Shown: in pieces, positions 1 through 5,398 of the stretch
Layout of the letters: every line of letters starts with the position of its first letter
Position numbering within the stretch: position 1 is the stretch's first letter
Source of the DNA: JANNRW01 sp031401815
Lineage (GTDB): Bacteria > Desulfobacterota > Desulfuromonadia > Geobacterales > DSM-12255
Assembly: GCA_031401815.1 (NCBI GenBank)
Contig: JANNRW010000330.1
Location: 1-8,555 of the forward strand
Reading direction: 5' to 3'
DNA length: 8,555 nucleotides
Made by a program: the position numbers and the translations under genes
Notes under the pieces: model-generated
The model's database searches: none
Seen by the model: only the letters and a program-made list of their open reading frames with translations
What the model was told of the DNA's origin: nothing

Positions 1-357
1 CGAACATCTTTTTAGTTTAAACCCGGAAGCCTGTTTTTAAAGGTTACATCCTGTTCAACCCTGTAAATAGAAAGTATTTGAATTGTTATCCGTCTTTTGC
101 ATGGTTTTCCCCGTGTTCTCCGTGCCTCCGTGAGAAAACACCCTGATTTGTGCCTTTATCCGTGTACATCCGTGTCATCCGTGGCTAAATGATTTTCTTA
201 GTACCTGCCGAAAGCGATTTAAGTTCAGCCTTATCCGCTCTTATCCGTTAAATCCGTTTTTTCCGCGTTCTATTCAGGTTTTCTTGCCTCCCGTTGCGTC
301 GTTGCGCCGTCGCGTGAGTAATCTATTTCAAATGACTTACTGATACCCTCAAATATA
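1..357. repeat. Gene-free region with degenerate CCGTG repeats
   Basis: No open reading frame of useful length or coding character is visible. The motif CCGTG occurs at 111, 120, 128, 160, 170 and 179, spaced 8 to 10 bases within two clusters. A looser series of TTATCCG and AATCCG follows at 229-265, and GTTGCG words at about 293-310. This resembles the low-complexity 'TCCGTG' intergenic repeats seen between genes in many environmental bacterial genomes, which is recollection and was not tested. No transposase or protein is linked to it here. Confidence 0.5.
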
Positions 358-384
358 TTGACACTAATTAGCTACCGTTATAAT
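358..384 (+). promoter_or_regulatory. Sigma70-type promoter
   Basis: A perfect -35 hexamer TTGACA (358-363) and a perfect -10 hexamer TATAAT (379-384) are separated by 15 bases, two short of optimal. Transcription would start near 391. It lies upstream of a short leader, a terminator hairpin and the broken gene at 508-874. The exact match of both hexamers makes it a good call; the short spacer lowers confidence. Confidence 0.6.
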
Positions 385-390
385 GTGTGC

Positions 391-484
391 GAGAAATTAA
401 TGTAATGAGGTGCGATATGACCAGGCGGGCTGAATTCAAGATGATAAAAGCCGCATTGCCGGGAGACCGGCAGTGTGGCTTTTT
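391..484 (+). ncRNA. Predicted short leader RNA or attenuated 5' UTR
   Basis: The promoter at 358-384 and the intrinsic terminator at 446-484 bracket a transcript of roughly 94 bases. It could be a stand-alone small RNA or a leader whose terminator controls the broken downstream gene. A GAGG sequence (407-410) sits 6 bases before an ATG at 417, and that frame runs through the hairpin to a TAG at 543, so a leader peptide is possible. No known RNA family is recognised; this is inferred only from promoter and terminator positions. Confidence 0.35.
446..484 (+). terminator. Strong rho-independent terminator, GAGA loop
   Basis: The arms at 446-462 and 467-483 form a 17-bp stem with only two G-T wobbles, closed by a GAGA (GNRA-type) tetraloop at 463-466. 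A T run (480-484) forms the end of the 3' arm and an A run opens the 5' arm, so it could act in both directions. It lies about 55 bases downstream of the predicted transcription start and just before the ribosome binding site of the pseudogene. Confidence 0.75.
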
Positions 485-507
485 GCGTTTGAAGGAGGGG
501 ATTCAAG

Positions 508-874
508 TTGAAGGGAAAGCATATTCACATCTGAAACCGGGGTAGAAAGGGACTGTACGGCTACAGGAGAAGTATGGAAAAACCCTTCTTTATGTCCGCT
601 ATTGTTACGATGAAATCCGCAGTGTACGGCTGAAAACAGTCGAGATAGTCATAGAAGAAAAACCGTGGAAGCATTTCCTGCGGCTGAGCGATGTCAATAT
701 TGTGCCGCTGATTGTCCATTTACTGAAAAGACGCTTAGAGATAGGCTGAAGACACTTGGTGGAAAGTGGAACCCGGGGGCAAAGCTTTGGTTTGTCCCTT
801 ATGGCACTATTCGCGGCACAGAGCTGGAGGAAAGAATTGATGTGGAATTCATTAAAAGAAAGCGCAGTGAGTAG
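508..874 (+). pseudogene. Broken small conserved-type protein gene (about 120 codons)
   Basis: A good ribosome binding site (AAGGAGG, 492-498) precedes a TTG at 508 that opens MKGKHIH, then the reading frame shifts. From 528 the second frame reads HLKPG, a TAG stop at 543-545, then GTVRLQEKYGKTLLYVRYCY and on through KTVEIVIEEKPWK. After about 716 a second shift moves the sense to a third frame (FTEKTLRDRLKTLGGKWNP, LWFVPYGTIRGTELEERI) ending at TAG 872-874. Joined, the pieces resemble a small protein of unknown function, which I recall with a basic N-terminal half ('KPG.KGT..L...YG..L..VRYRYD....R.KTVE..VEE') and a GGRWDP/W.VPY C-terminal half. The lesions (one stop, two frameshifts) argue for decay. 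A shorter translated product from GTG 665 (69 codons) is formally open but would lack the first half. Confidence 0.6.
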
Positions 875-1079
875 TCATCCTATATGAGATACTGAGGAGT
901 TATTTTGCATCCCATATAGGATGCTTTATCTTATATAGGATGCTTTCCTGGAAGGATAATAGATGGTTGAACTAACCCGCTTCGCGGGAGCAAAAAGGCT
1001 AATAAAGTCAGAACCTTAAAGGCGATATAGAATCAAAGGCTAATAAAGACGAAAAAAAGCGAATATAAAAACCGTATTA
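875..1079. repeat. Non-coding stretch with short repeats
   Basis: No gene is seen. The word ATATAGGATG occurs three times: inverted at 876-885, then direct at 914-928 and 933-946, where it extends to ATATAGGATGCTTT with a 19-base period. The sequence 907-924 is an almost perfect palindrome (GCATCC, ATAT, GGATGC). A second direct repeat, AAAGGCTAATAAAG, is at 994-1007 and 1035-1048. A small hairpin CCCGC-TTC-GCGGG is at 976-988. These could be protein-binding sites or parts of a mobile-element end; neither can be decided here. Confidence 0.5.
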
Positions 1080-1107
1080 GGCGGCTTCTTCGGGAGTCGC
1101 CTTTTTT
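1080..1107 (+). terminator. Rho-independent terminator with UUCG tetraloop
   Basis: A 9-bp stem (1080-1088 with 1093-1101, two G-T wobbles) is closed by TTCG between C1088 and G1093, the very stable C(UUCG)G loop. Six T residues follow (1102-1107). It lies 84 bases upstream of the recombinase gene and would block transcription entering the element from the left. Confidence 0.8.
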
Positions 1108-1134
1108 ATTGCCATTACCGGGATTCTCCTTTCA

Positions 1135-1164
1135 GTTACGGATGTACGGCCTGAGAGCCGTAAC
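1135..1164. promoter_or_regulatory. Inverted repeat upstream of recombinase gene
   Basis: GTTACGG (1135-1141) and CCGTAAC (1158-1164) are perfect 7-bp inverted repeats separated by 16 bases, ending 27 bases before the recombinase start. The geometry would suit a dimer operator, a tyrosine-recombinase core site or a leader hairpin. The sequence does not say which. Confidence 0.4.
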
Positions 1165-1191
1165 TACGTCAAACCCAAAGGAGACACAAAG

Positions 1192-2031
1192 ATGACCGAA
1201 CTGCGCCGCAAAATGATGGAAGATCTGCAACTGGCTGGCTATGCAAAAAGCACGAGGGAGAGCTACCTTGATGCAGTGCGGGGGCTGGCAAAATATTACA
1301 TGAAGTCACCGGATCTGTTGACAGAAGATGAAGTACGCCGATTCTTCCTGCATCTGCGAAATGAACGCAAAGTCGCCCGGAGCACCTTCACCATCTACTT
1401 GAGCGCCATCAAGTTCTTCTTTGAACAGACCCTGGGAAGAGAGTGGATGGTCTTCAATATTACCAAACCAGGCAAAAGCAAACGACTACCGGTCGTACTC
1501 TCTCGGGAGGAAGTCAGGTTTCTCCTTAAGAGCATCAAAAACCCGCAAATCAAGATAGTCCTCACCATCATCTATGCCTGCGGTCTGCGGCTCTCCGAAG
1601 GGGCGCGTCTGAAGGTAAAAGATATAGATGTTGGCAGGAAGCTCCTCTGGGTGCGTGACGGCAAGTGGAACAAGGATCGTTGTATCCCCCTGCCCAAGCG
1701 GCCAATGGAACTGCTACAGACTCATTACCGGATATTTGGCGCGGGAAGTGAGTACCTCTTCCCCTCCGGAGATGGTCAAATTAACATCTGCACCATCCAG
1801 ACCGCCTTCAGGGTAGCAGTGAGAAAAAGCAACATCGGCAAATCGGCCACCGTCCATACACTGCGCCATTCTTACGCTACCCACCTGCTGGAGAACGGAG
1901 AAGACATTGCCAGTCTGAAAGAGATCCTCGGGCATAGTCACATCTCCACCACCAACATCTACACTCACATGACAGAGATGCTCACCGGCCGATTGGGGAG
2001 AAGCCTCAATGAGCTGATGAGTGATCTTTAG
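1192..2031 (+). CDS. Tyrosine recombinase (XerC/D or phage integrase type)
   Basis: A 279-residue site-specific recombinase that would cut and rejoin DNA through a 3'-phosphotyrosine intermediate. The N-terminal SAM-like DNA-binding domain spans about residues 1-85 and the catalytic domain about 100-275. Catalytic residues are visible: R133 (ACGLRLSEGARL), K158 (DGKWNKDR), H222 and R225 (HTLRHSYATHLL), H248 (LGHSHISTT) and nucleophile Y257 (NIYTHM). All are present, so it looks active. AAAGGAGA at 1177-1184 lies 8 bases before the ATG. It ends 2 bases before the transposase start, implying translational coupling. The spacing between K158 and H222 leaves no room for the extra motif that marks integron integrases, so it is not IntI. 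It is probably the accessory recombinase of the IS91-like element. Confidence 0.92.
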   Translation: MTELRRKMMEDLQLAGYAKSTRESYLDAVRGLAKYYMKSPDLLTEDEVRRFFLHLRNERKVARSTFTIYLSAIKFFFEQTLGREWMVFNITKPGKSKRLPVVLSREEVRFLLKSIKNPQIKIVLTIIYACGLRLSEGARLKVKDIDVGRKLLWVRDGKWNKDRCIPLPKRPMELLQTHYRIFGAGSEYLFPSGDGQINICTIQTAFRVAVRKSNIGKSATVHTLRHSYATHLLENGEDIASLKEILGHSHISTTNIYTHMTEMLTGRLGRSLNELMSDL

Positions 2032-2033
2032 CC

Positions 2034-3122
2034 ATGGTTACCTTGGCCGATATTGTCACCCTTCACGGCGAGGAGTATCTTCAGGAATATGGCAGTCGTA
2101 TGCTCCCAAGCCATAAGAGGGCACTCTCTGACATTGCCGCCTGCCGTACTGAAACCATGGGTGGACATGTTGATGAATGCGAAGATTGCGGCCATCAGCA
2201 GCAACTTTACCACTCCTGCAAGAACAGAAGCTGCCCCCAGTGCCACGGCAGTGATACAAAGCTCTGGCTGCAAAAACGGGAAACAGAACTTCTGCCAGTC
2301 CGCTACTTCCACCTCGTCTTCACCGTCCCATCTGAACTAAGAGACATTGTCCGCAAGAGCCAGAAACTCCTTTACGATATCCTCATAAAAACTGCCGTTG
2401 AAACACTCACCGCCATCGGTCTTGATCCCAAATATGTAGGGGGCAAACTCGGCATTCTCACCGTCCTCCATACATGGACAAGAGCTCTTGAACATCATCC
2501 CCACGTACATATGCTTGTACCTGCCGGTGGACTTGATAAAAATGGTGAGTGGAGAGAATCACGCAAAAAGTTCCTCGTACCTGTGCAAGCCCTGTCCAGG
2601 GGCTTTCGCGGTAGGTTTATGACCATGGCAAAGAAGGCGCTCCCAAAAGAGACATTTCCAAAAGAGGTCTGGGACAAGGAGTGGGTCGTCTTCTGCAAAC
2701 CGACCTTTAACCGGGCAAAGAAAGTCCTCCGCTATCTTGGCAGATATGTCCATCGGATCGCCATAACCAATAACCGGATTCTCTCACTTGAAAATGGCAG
2801 AGTCACCTTCCGCTATCAGAACTCCGAAACAAGAGAGTGGAAACCGATGCAGCTACCTGCAAAAGAGTTCCTGCGCAGGTATCTGCAACATGTGCTGCCG
2901 CAAGGGTTTCACAAGGTCAGATATTACGGGCTCCTCAGCCCGAGGAACAGGGTAACCCTGAAAAGGCTGCAACTCTTGCTTGATGACAGGCGAAAGGAAA
3001 AGGCGGAAAAGAGCGCTGACGCGCGCGATCCGCCAAAGGGGGAGCGCTGCTGCCCCTGCTGTGAGGAAGGCCGGATGGTAATAATCAGCTGGTTGCCGAA
3101 AAAGTCACGAAGCCCGCCGTAA
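2034..3122 (+). CDS. IS91-family transposase (HUH, Y2 rolling-circle type)
   Basis: A 362-residue transposase of the IS91 group, which nicks one strand and moves DNA by a rolling-circle-like route. Residues 49-70 hold an N-terminal zinc-binding cluster (C49, C52, C62, C67, C70; CEDCG then CKNRSCPQC). The HUH metal-binding motif is HPHVH at 155-159 within ALEHHPHVHMLVPAGG. The two catalytic tyrosines are Y234 and Y238 in YLGRYVHRIAI. A second cysteine cluster, CCPCC at 339-343, lies near the C-terminus (GRMVI). Length is usual for the family and the frame is open throughout, so it appears intact. It starts 2 bases after the recombinase stop with no strong ribosome binding site of its own, which supports coupling. 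About 250 non-coding bases follow, where the element's origin end would be expected. Confidence 0.95.
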   Translation: MVTLADIVTLHGEEYLQEYGSRMLPSHKRALSDIAACRTETMGGHVDECEDCGHQQQLYHSCKNRSCPQCHGSDTKLWLQKRETELLPVRYFHLVFTVPSELRDIVRKSQKLLYDILIKTAVETLTAIGLDPKYVGGKLGILTVLHTWTRALEHHPHVHMLVPAGGLDKNGEWRESRKKFLVPVQALSRGFRGRFMTMAKKALPKETFPKEVWDKEWVVFCKPTFNRAKKVLRYLGRYVHRIAITNNRILSLENGRVTFRYQNSETREWKPMQLPAKEFLRRYLQHVLPQGFHKVRYYGLLSPRNRVTLKRLQLLLDDRRKEKAEKSADARDPPKGERCCPCCEEGRMVIISWLPKKSRSPP

Positions 3123-3400
3123 GGGTGAGCAAGAGAATAAATAGACTAAGCAAAAAAGCAGAGTGCGGGGCAAACCCGGTGCAACCCTACCCTTGCGTCC
3201 TAAACAGGAAAAAGGAGTAGAAAGGAAGGGAAGTCGGCAGGTTAGACTGGCAGAAAAAACAGTAAACTCCATGAAAAGAGACGGATCAACAACAGTTCTT
3301 TATTGAATTACCTTCATAAAAACCGTACTATCCACCCACCAAAAGACAAAAACCGGAATAAAACTCCATATAGCAAGTGCAGTGGCGCGAAGACGGGTTA
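3123..3400. other. Non-coding tail of IS91-like element and cassette remnant
   Basis: No gene is seen. The A-rich stretch contains a weak hairpin (CGGG 3166-3169 with CCCG 3175-3178) and the word ATAAAAACCGTA (3316-3327), also found left of the recombinase. The presumed element boundary is at CAAG 3374-3377. Beyond it, one frame reads KCSGAKTG and stops at TAG 3399-3401, exactly where an attC site begins. Cassette genes often stop there, so this may be the last few codons of a cassette gene whose front was removed or displaced by the element. Confidence 0.4.
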
Positions 3401-3465
3401 GTCCAACACGACTATATCCGGTGGCTTGCTTCGCTTCGCACCGTATAAAGTCTTATTCGTTGGGC
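3401..3465 (+). repeat. attC site 1
   Basis: R'' is GTCCAAC (3401-3407, matches RYYYAAC) and R' is GTTGGGC (3459-3465, matches GTTRRRY). Between them CGGTG (3419-3423) pairs with CACCG (3439-3443) around a 15-base variable loop. The outer spacers (ACGACTATAT and TATAAAGTCTTATTC) also pair imperfectly, giving one long bulged hairpin, the hallmark of a recombinogenic attC bottom strand. The 65-base length is typical. The next start codon lies only 11 bases beyond R'. Confidence 0.8.
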
Positions 3466-3475
3466 GAGGAAATAA

Positions 3476-3856
3476 ATGAGAATAATAACGGCAATTTTGC
3501 TTTCACTTCTCCTTGTTTTACCTGCCATCGCAAAGCAAGGGAAATGCGTTTACCCTGTCGCTGACAGTAACGACGAGACACCATCTCCGCCTTCGGTCAT
3601 TGGAACAATTCTATCGGTAATTGGCGAAGTTATTGAAGTAAAACCAGATAAATCCAAGGGAAGCAAAAAAATCAAAATCGATAAGAACACCGAATTATTC
3701 ACTGTCTTCGGCGGAATTGTTGAAAGGATCGAGATAAAGAAAGGGCAATACGTCAACGTCTGGTTTGTCGGTTGTGACCCGAAGAAAGCTGGGTCTCCCC
3801 CTCGGGCAGCAGTCATTCAATTTCATGCGCTGGATTCGAGCAGGCCAACTCAATAG
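3476..3856 (+). CDS. Small secreted protein of unknown function (cassette 1)
   Basis: A 126-residue protein with a clear N-terminal signal peptide: basic MR, a hydrophobic core at about 3-15, and a likely cleavage site after AIA (A19/K20). The mature part has a proline-rich linker (about 35-41) and then alternating beta-type segments at about 42-115 (VIGTILSVIGEVIEV, TELFTVFGGIVERIEI, GQYVNVWFVG) that suggest a small all-beta, OB-like fold; this is a guess from pattern only. Two cysteines (C24, C99) could form a disulfide in the periplasm. GAGGA (3466-3470) lies 5 bases before the ATG. The gene sits between attC sites 1 and 2, and its stop is 4 bases before attC 2, the standard cassette arrangement. 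No family is recognised. Confidence 0.8.
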   Translation: MRIITAILLSLLLVLPAIAKQGKCVYPVADSNDETPSPPSVIGTILSVIGEVIEVKPDKSKGSKKIKIDKNTELFTVFGGIVERIEIKKGQYVNVWFVGCDPKKAGSPPRAAVIQFHALDSSRPTQ

Positions 3857-3860
3857 CAGC

Positions 3861-3914
3861 GCCCAACCAGACGGGTACAGCCGTGAGACCGGCTGACCCG
3901 CCACGACGTTGGCA
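3861..3914 (+). repeat. attC site 2
   Basis: GCCCAAC (3861-3867) matches the R'' consensus and GTTGGCA (3908-3914) is a slightly off-consensus R'. The inner arms CGGGTACAGCC and GGCTGACCCG pair perfectly except for one unpaired A. Such an extrahelical base is characteristic of attC hairpins, where it helps the integrase choose the bottom strand. The site begins 4 bases after the stop of cassette gene 1. Confidence 0.7.
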
Positions 3915-3934
3915 GAACAAAATGAGGAGTCATT

Positions 3935-4282
3935 ATGTCATGGTGGATCCAGCGAAAGGGAAGTGACGGAAAAATTCATATCTGGGCAATCGATGTAGAC
4001 CCTTTAGCAGTCATAATGCTGATAACCATTCTTATTTCCTTTGCTGGTCCGAAAATCATACATAACCCACTTTCCACACTTGCACTAGTTGCCACCATCA
4101 TCACCACTTCTGGACTGACGTGTCTTGTTATTTCGAAGTTATCATTGTATCGCCAAGGAATTTGGAGTTCATGGGGCACAAAATCAATGACAAAAGGAAA
4201 TGCTCGACTTTACGTATTTGGATACTCTCTTATTGCTATCGGAACTTTATTGCTCATCAAGTTAGCTACAATTTGGAAATAA
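3935..4282 (+). CDS. Small 3-TM membrane protein of unknown function (cassette 2)
   Basis: A 115-residue predicted inner-membrane protein. After a polar N-terminus (MSWWIQRKGSDGKIHIWAID) come three hydrophobic segments at about 23-38, 46-67 and 92-113. A positively charged and aromatic loop lies between the second and third (SLYRQGIWSSWGTKSMTKG). GAGGAG (3924-3929) is 5 bases before the ATG, and the start lies about 20 bases after the attC 2 core. Its stop is followed at once by the degenerate attC 3. Small membrane proteins with no known relative are frequent in chromosomal cassette arrays. I do not recognise the family and no catalytic motif is visible. Confidence 0.75.
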   Translation: MSWWIQRKGSDGKIHIWAIDVDPLAVIMLITILISFAGPKIIHNPLSTLALVATIITTSGLTCLVISKLSLYRQGIWSSWGTKSMTKGNARLYVFGYSLIAIGTLLLIKLATIWK

Positions 4283-4283
4283 T

Positions 4284-4324
4284 CAGCAGTTCCAGCGGAT
4301 TTCTACCCGCCACCCACGTTAGGC
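4284..4324 (+). repeat. Degenerate or truncated attC site 3
   Basis: The right half is good: GTTAGGC (4318-4324) is a perfect R' core, preceded by ACCCGCCAC, which nearly copies the same position in attC 2. GCGG (4295-4298) pairs with CCGC (4307-4310). No RYYYAAC R'' box can be found between the stop codon and GCGG, so the left half is short or decayed and recombination here is doubtful. Confidence 0.5.
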
Positions 4325-4330
4325 AACAAC

Positions 4331-4759
4331 ATGAAAATATTACTCACATTATTAGCTGGAATTGTAGCGGCCATTGCAGTTTTTCGCCTACCGCGAAACG
4401 AGGACAGTGAAAAGAGAAAGAAGATTGAAGAAGCTTTTGCAGACCGACCGCAGCAATCGCCTACAGACTTCTATTCTGCCTTTTTCAAGTCTGCTGGAGT
4501 GCCTGAAGAGGTCGTTGTGGGTGTAAGAAAAGTTCTGGAAAAGCAATTGGATGCAGATCTTTCCCGCATGGTAGATTCGGATGATTTTTCAAAGAATCTC
4601 AGTTTTTTCTGGGACTTCGACTCGATGGCTGACGTTGAGGTTGTCTGTGCTTTGGAACAAGAATTCAAAATAAGAATTACGGACGAAGAGGCGGGGAATT
4701 CTCAGACTGTCAGGGAAATTGTAGAGTTGGTCTGGAGAAAGGTTAAGGAGAATGCCTAA
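4331..4759 (+). CDS. Membrane-anchored acyl-carrier-like protein (cassette 3)
   Basis: A 142-residue protein starting 6 bases after the attC 3 core. Residues 2-19 are a hydrophobic N-terminal anchor (or uncleaved signal), followed by a charged linker. The C-terminal part, about 60-140, resembles an acyl carrier protein: a helix (VRKVLEKQL), then DFDSMADVEVVCALEQEF at 95-112, where D97-S98-M99 stands at the position of the DSL motif whose serine takes 4'-phosphopantetheine. It then runs EFKIRITDEEA and TVREIVELVWRKV, the usual ACP helices III and IV. DUF1493-type proteins share this shape. S98 may carry a phosphopantetheine arm, but M in place of L and the membrane anchor are unusual. I recall similar proteins as recurring integron-cassette products. 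It shares the cassette with the 4-TM gene 19 bases downstream. Confidence 0.8.
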   Translation: MKILLTLLAGIVAAIAVFRLPRNEDSEKRKKIEEAFADRPQQSPTDFYSAFFKSAGVPEEVVVGVRKVLEKQLDADLSRMVDSDDFSKNLSFFWDFDSMADVEVVCALEQEFKIRITDEEAGNSQTVREIVELVWRKVKENA

Positions 4760-4778
4760 TTTGTTGAGGAAATGAATA

Positions 4779-5201
4779 ATGATAAAAAGAAAACCATATT
4801 TGCCAATTGCAATTATCGCAGGAGTCTTACTCTTGACTGTGATCTTGAGTCAGAACTATCAAAGGCTTAATACACATGTTGCCTCCTTTCTTTTAAAAGC
4901 CATGATTTTTTCCCCGCTTTTTGCAATCCCGGCAAGTCTAATAGCGTTCTTTGTTGCCGCCAATTTGTTAAAGAATAAATTACGCGAGATAGTGATGGAC
5001 TACCTCTCACTTTCCTTTACATGGGCAGTATATGGCGTAGGGATAGCATTCGTATTAGTTGTTTTTTTCACCATAATAGATCCAAGCCCACAGGGACCAT
5101 TGGCTTTTATCCTCTATGGCCCTCTTGGATTGAGTACTGGAGTTTTAGTTGGAACCTGGATATGGGTAACAAGTGTACTGCCAAACAAGTCGGTGCAGTA
5201 A
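4779..5201 (+). CDS. Four-TM membrane protein of unknown function (cassette 3)
   Basis: A 140-residue hydrophobic protein with predicted membrane segments at about 8-25, 38-64, 80-100 and 107-132. Between segments 2 and 3 lies a basic, probably cytoplasmic stretch (KNKLREIVMDY). GAGGAAAT ahead of the start supports ATG 4779, 19 bases after the stop of the acyl-carrier-like gene. No attC lies between the two genes, so they form one bicistronic cassette, or an intervening attC has been lost. Co-transcription with a membrane-anchored carrier suggests the two products may act together at the membrane, which is inference. No conserved motif or family is recognised. Confidence 0.75.
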   Translation: MIKRKPYLPIAIIAGVLLLTVILSQNYQRLNTHVASFLLKAMIFSPLFAIPASLIAFFVAANLLKNKLREIVMDYLSLSFTWAVYGVGIAFVLVVFFTIIDPSPQGPLAFILYGPLGLSTGVLVGTWIWVTSVLPNKSVQ

Positions 5202-5398
5202 ATCCTCGCTACGATGCAAATAAGAGGTCAGTACGCGAATGATGAATAATTAAATGTGATTTCCAAGGAAAATGGACACCGACCGCCCAACGAAACCGGG
5301 CGGGCGGGTCATGGGGGCACCTCGTTCTAATGAACCCGGCCTCTGGCAGGAATATGGATTTCAAATATAGCCAACAGACCAAAGGAGATATTTGGCCG
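5202..5398. other. Non-coding stretch at right end of cassette cluster
   Basis: No gene is seen; only very short frames such as an ATG at 5240 that stops after a few codons. It contains the fourth attC-like site and a GC-rich inverted repeat, GACCGCCC (5281-5288) with GGGCGGGTC (5302-5310). The 5399 gene's ribosome binding site lies at its right end. An upstream in-frame ATG at 5330 overlaps the attC-like core and has no ribosome binding site. Confidence 0.5.
5285..5330 (+). repeat. Possible degenerate attC site 4
   Basis: GCCCAAC (5285-5291) is a perfect R'' box, identical to that of attC 2. The right side, GTTCTAA (5324-5330), keeps only the GTT of GTTRRRY. The 46-base length is acceptable but the inner arms do not pair well; the G-rich middle instead pairs leftward with GACCGCCC. 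It may be a decayed site marking the old right edge of the cassette cluster. Confidence 0.35.

Larger units (their letters stand above)
1135..3373 (+). mobile_element. IS91-like element with tyrosine recombinase and Y2 transposase
   Basis: The two genes at 1192-2031 and 2034-3122 make one unit: a tyrosine recombinase directly followed by an IS91-family rolling-circle transposase. Some IS91-family elements are known to carry such an upstream recombinase gene. IS91-type elements lack terminal inverted repeats and insert next to GAAC or CAAG. A CAAG at 3374-3377 follows AAACTCCATATAG, which loosely recalls the oriIS end of ISCR elements, so I place the right end there. The left end is not determinable; 1135 is simply the start of the inverted repeat ahead of the first gene. 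The word ATAAAAACCGTA occurs both left (1065-1076) and right (3316-3327), perhaps by chance. Confidence 0.5.
3401..5330 (+). other. Integron-type cassette cluster lacking integrase (CALIN)
   Basis: Four small genes on the plus strand are separated by sites with attC features (3401-3465, 3861-3914, 4284-4324, 5285-5330). The genes start a few bases after a GTTRRRY-like core and stop just before the next site, as in integron cassettes. Predicted cassettes are about 3460-3908, 3909-4318 and 4319-5324, the last with two genes. No intI gene or attI site is in the window. The first attC is convincing, the second good, the third and fourth degenerate. Confidence 0.65.

Noticed and set aside
417..545. 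Independent 42-codon gene
   Set aside because: It has a good start, but it runs through a strong terminator hairpin and shares the frame of the broken gene. Noted as a possible leader or alternative start only.
1074..1083. TATTAGGC as an attC core left of the IS91-like element
   Set aside because: It is part of the UUCG terminator stem and has no GTT core and no partner RYYYAAC box or hairpin arms.
1714..1968. Minus-strand and offset frames over the recombinase, transposase and Fic genes
   Set aside because: They lie wholly inside well-supported genes, have no ribosome binding sites of note and encode no recognisable sequence.
1192..2031. Tyrosine recombinase as the integron integrase for the cassettes
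   Set aside because: It lacks the extra segment IntI proteins carry between the catalytic lysine and HxxR regions, is short (279 residues), reads toward the cassettes rather than away, and is coupled to an IS91 transposase.
5330..5398. N-terminal extension of the TPR protein from ATG 5330
   Set aside because: There is no ribosome binding site, the start overlaps the attC-like core, and a better-supported ATG with AGGAGA lies at 5399 just before the cysteine cluster.
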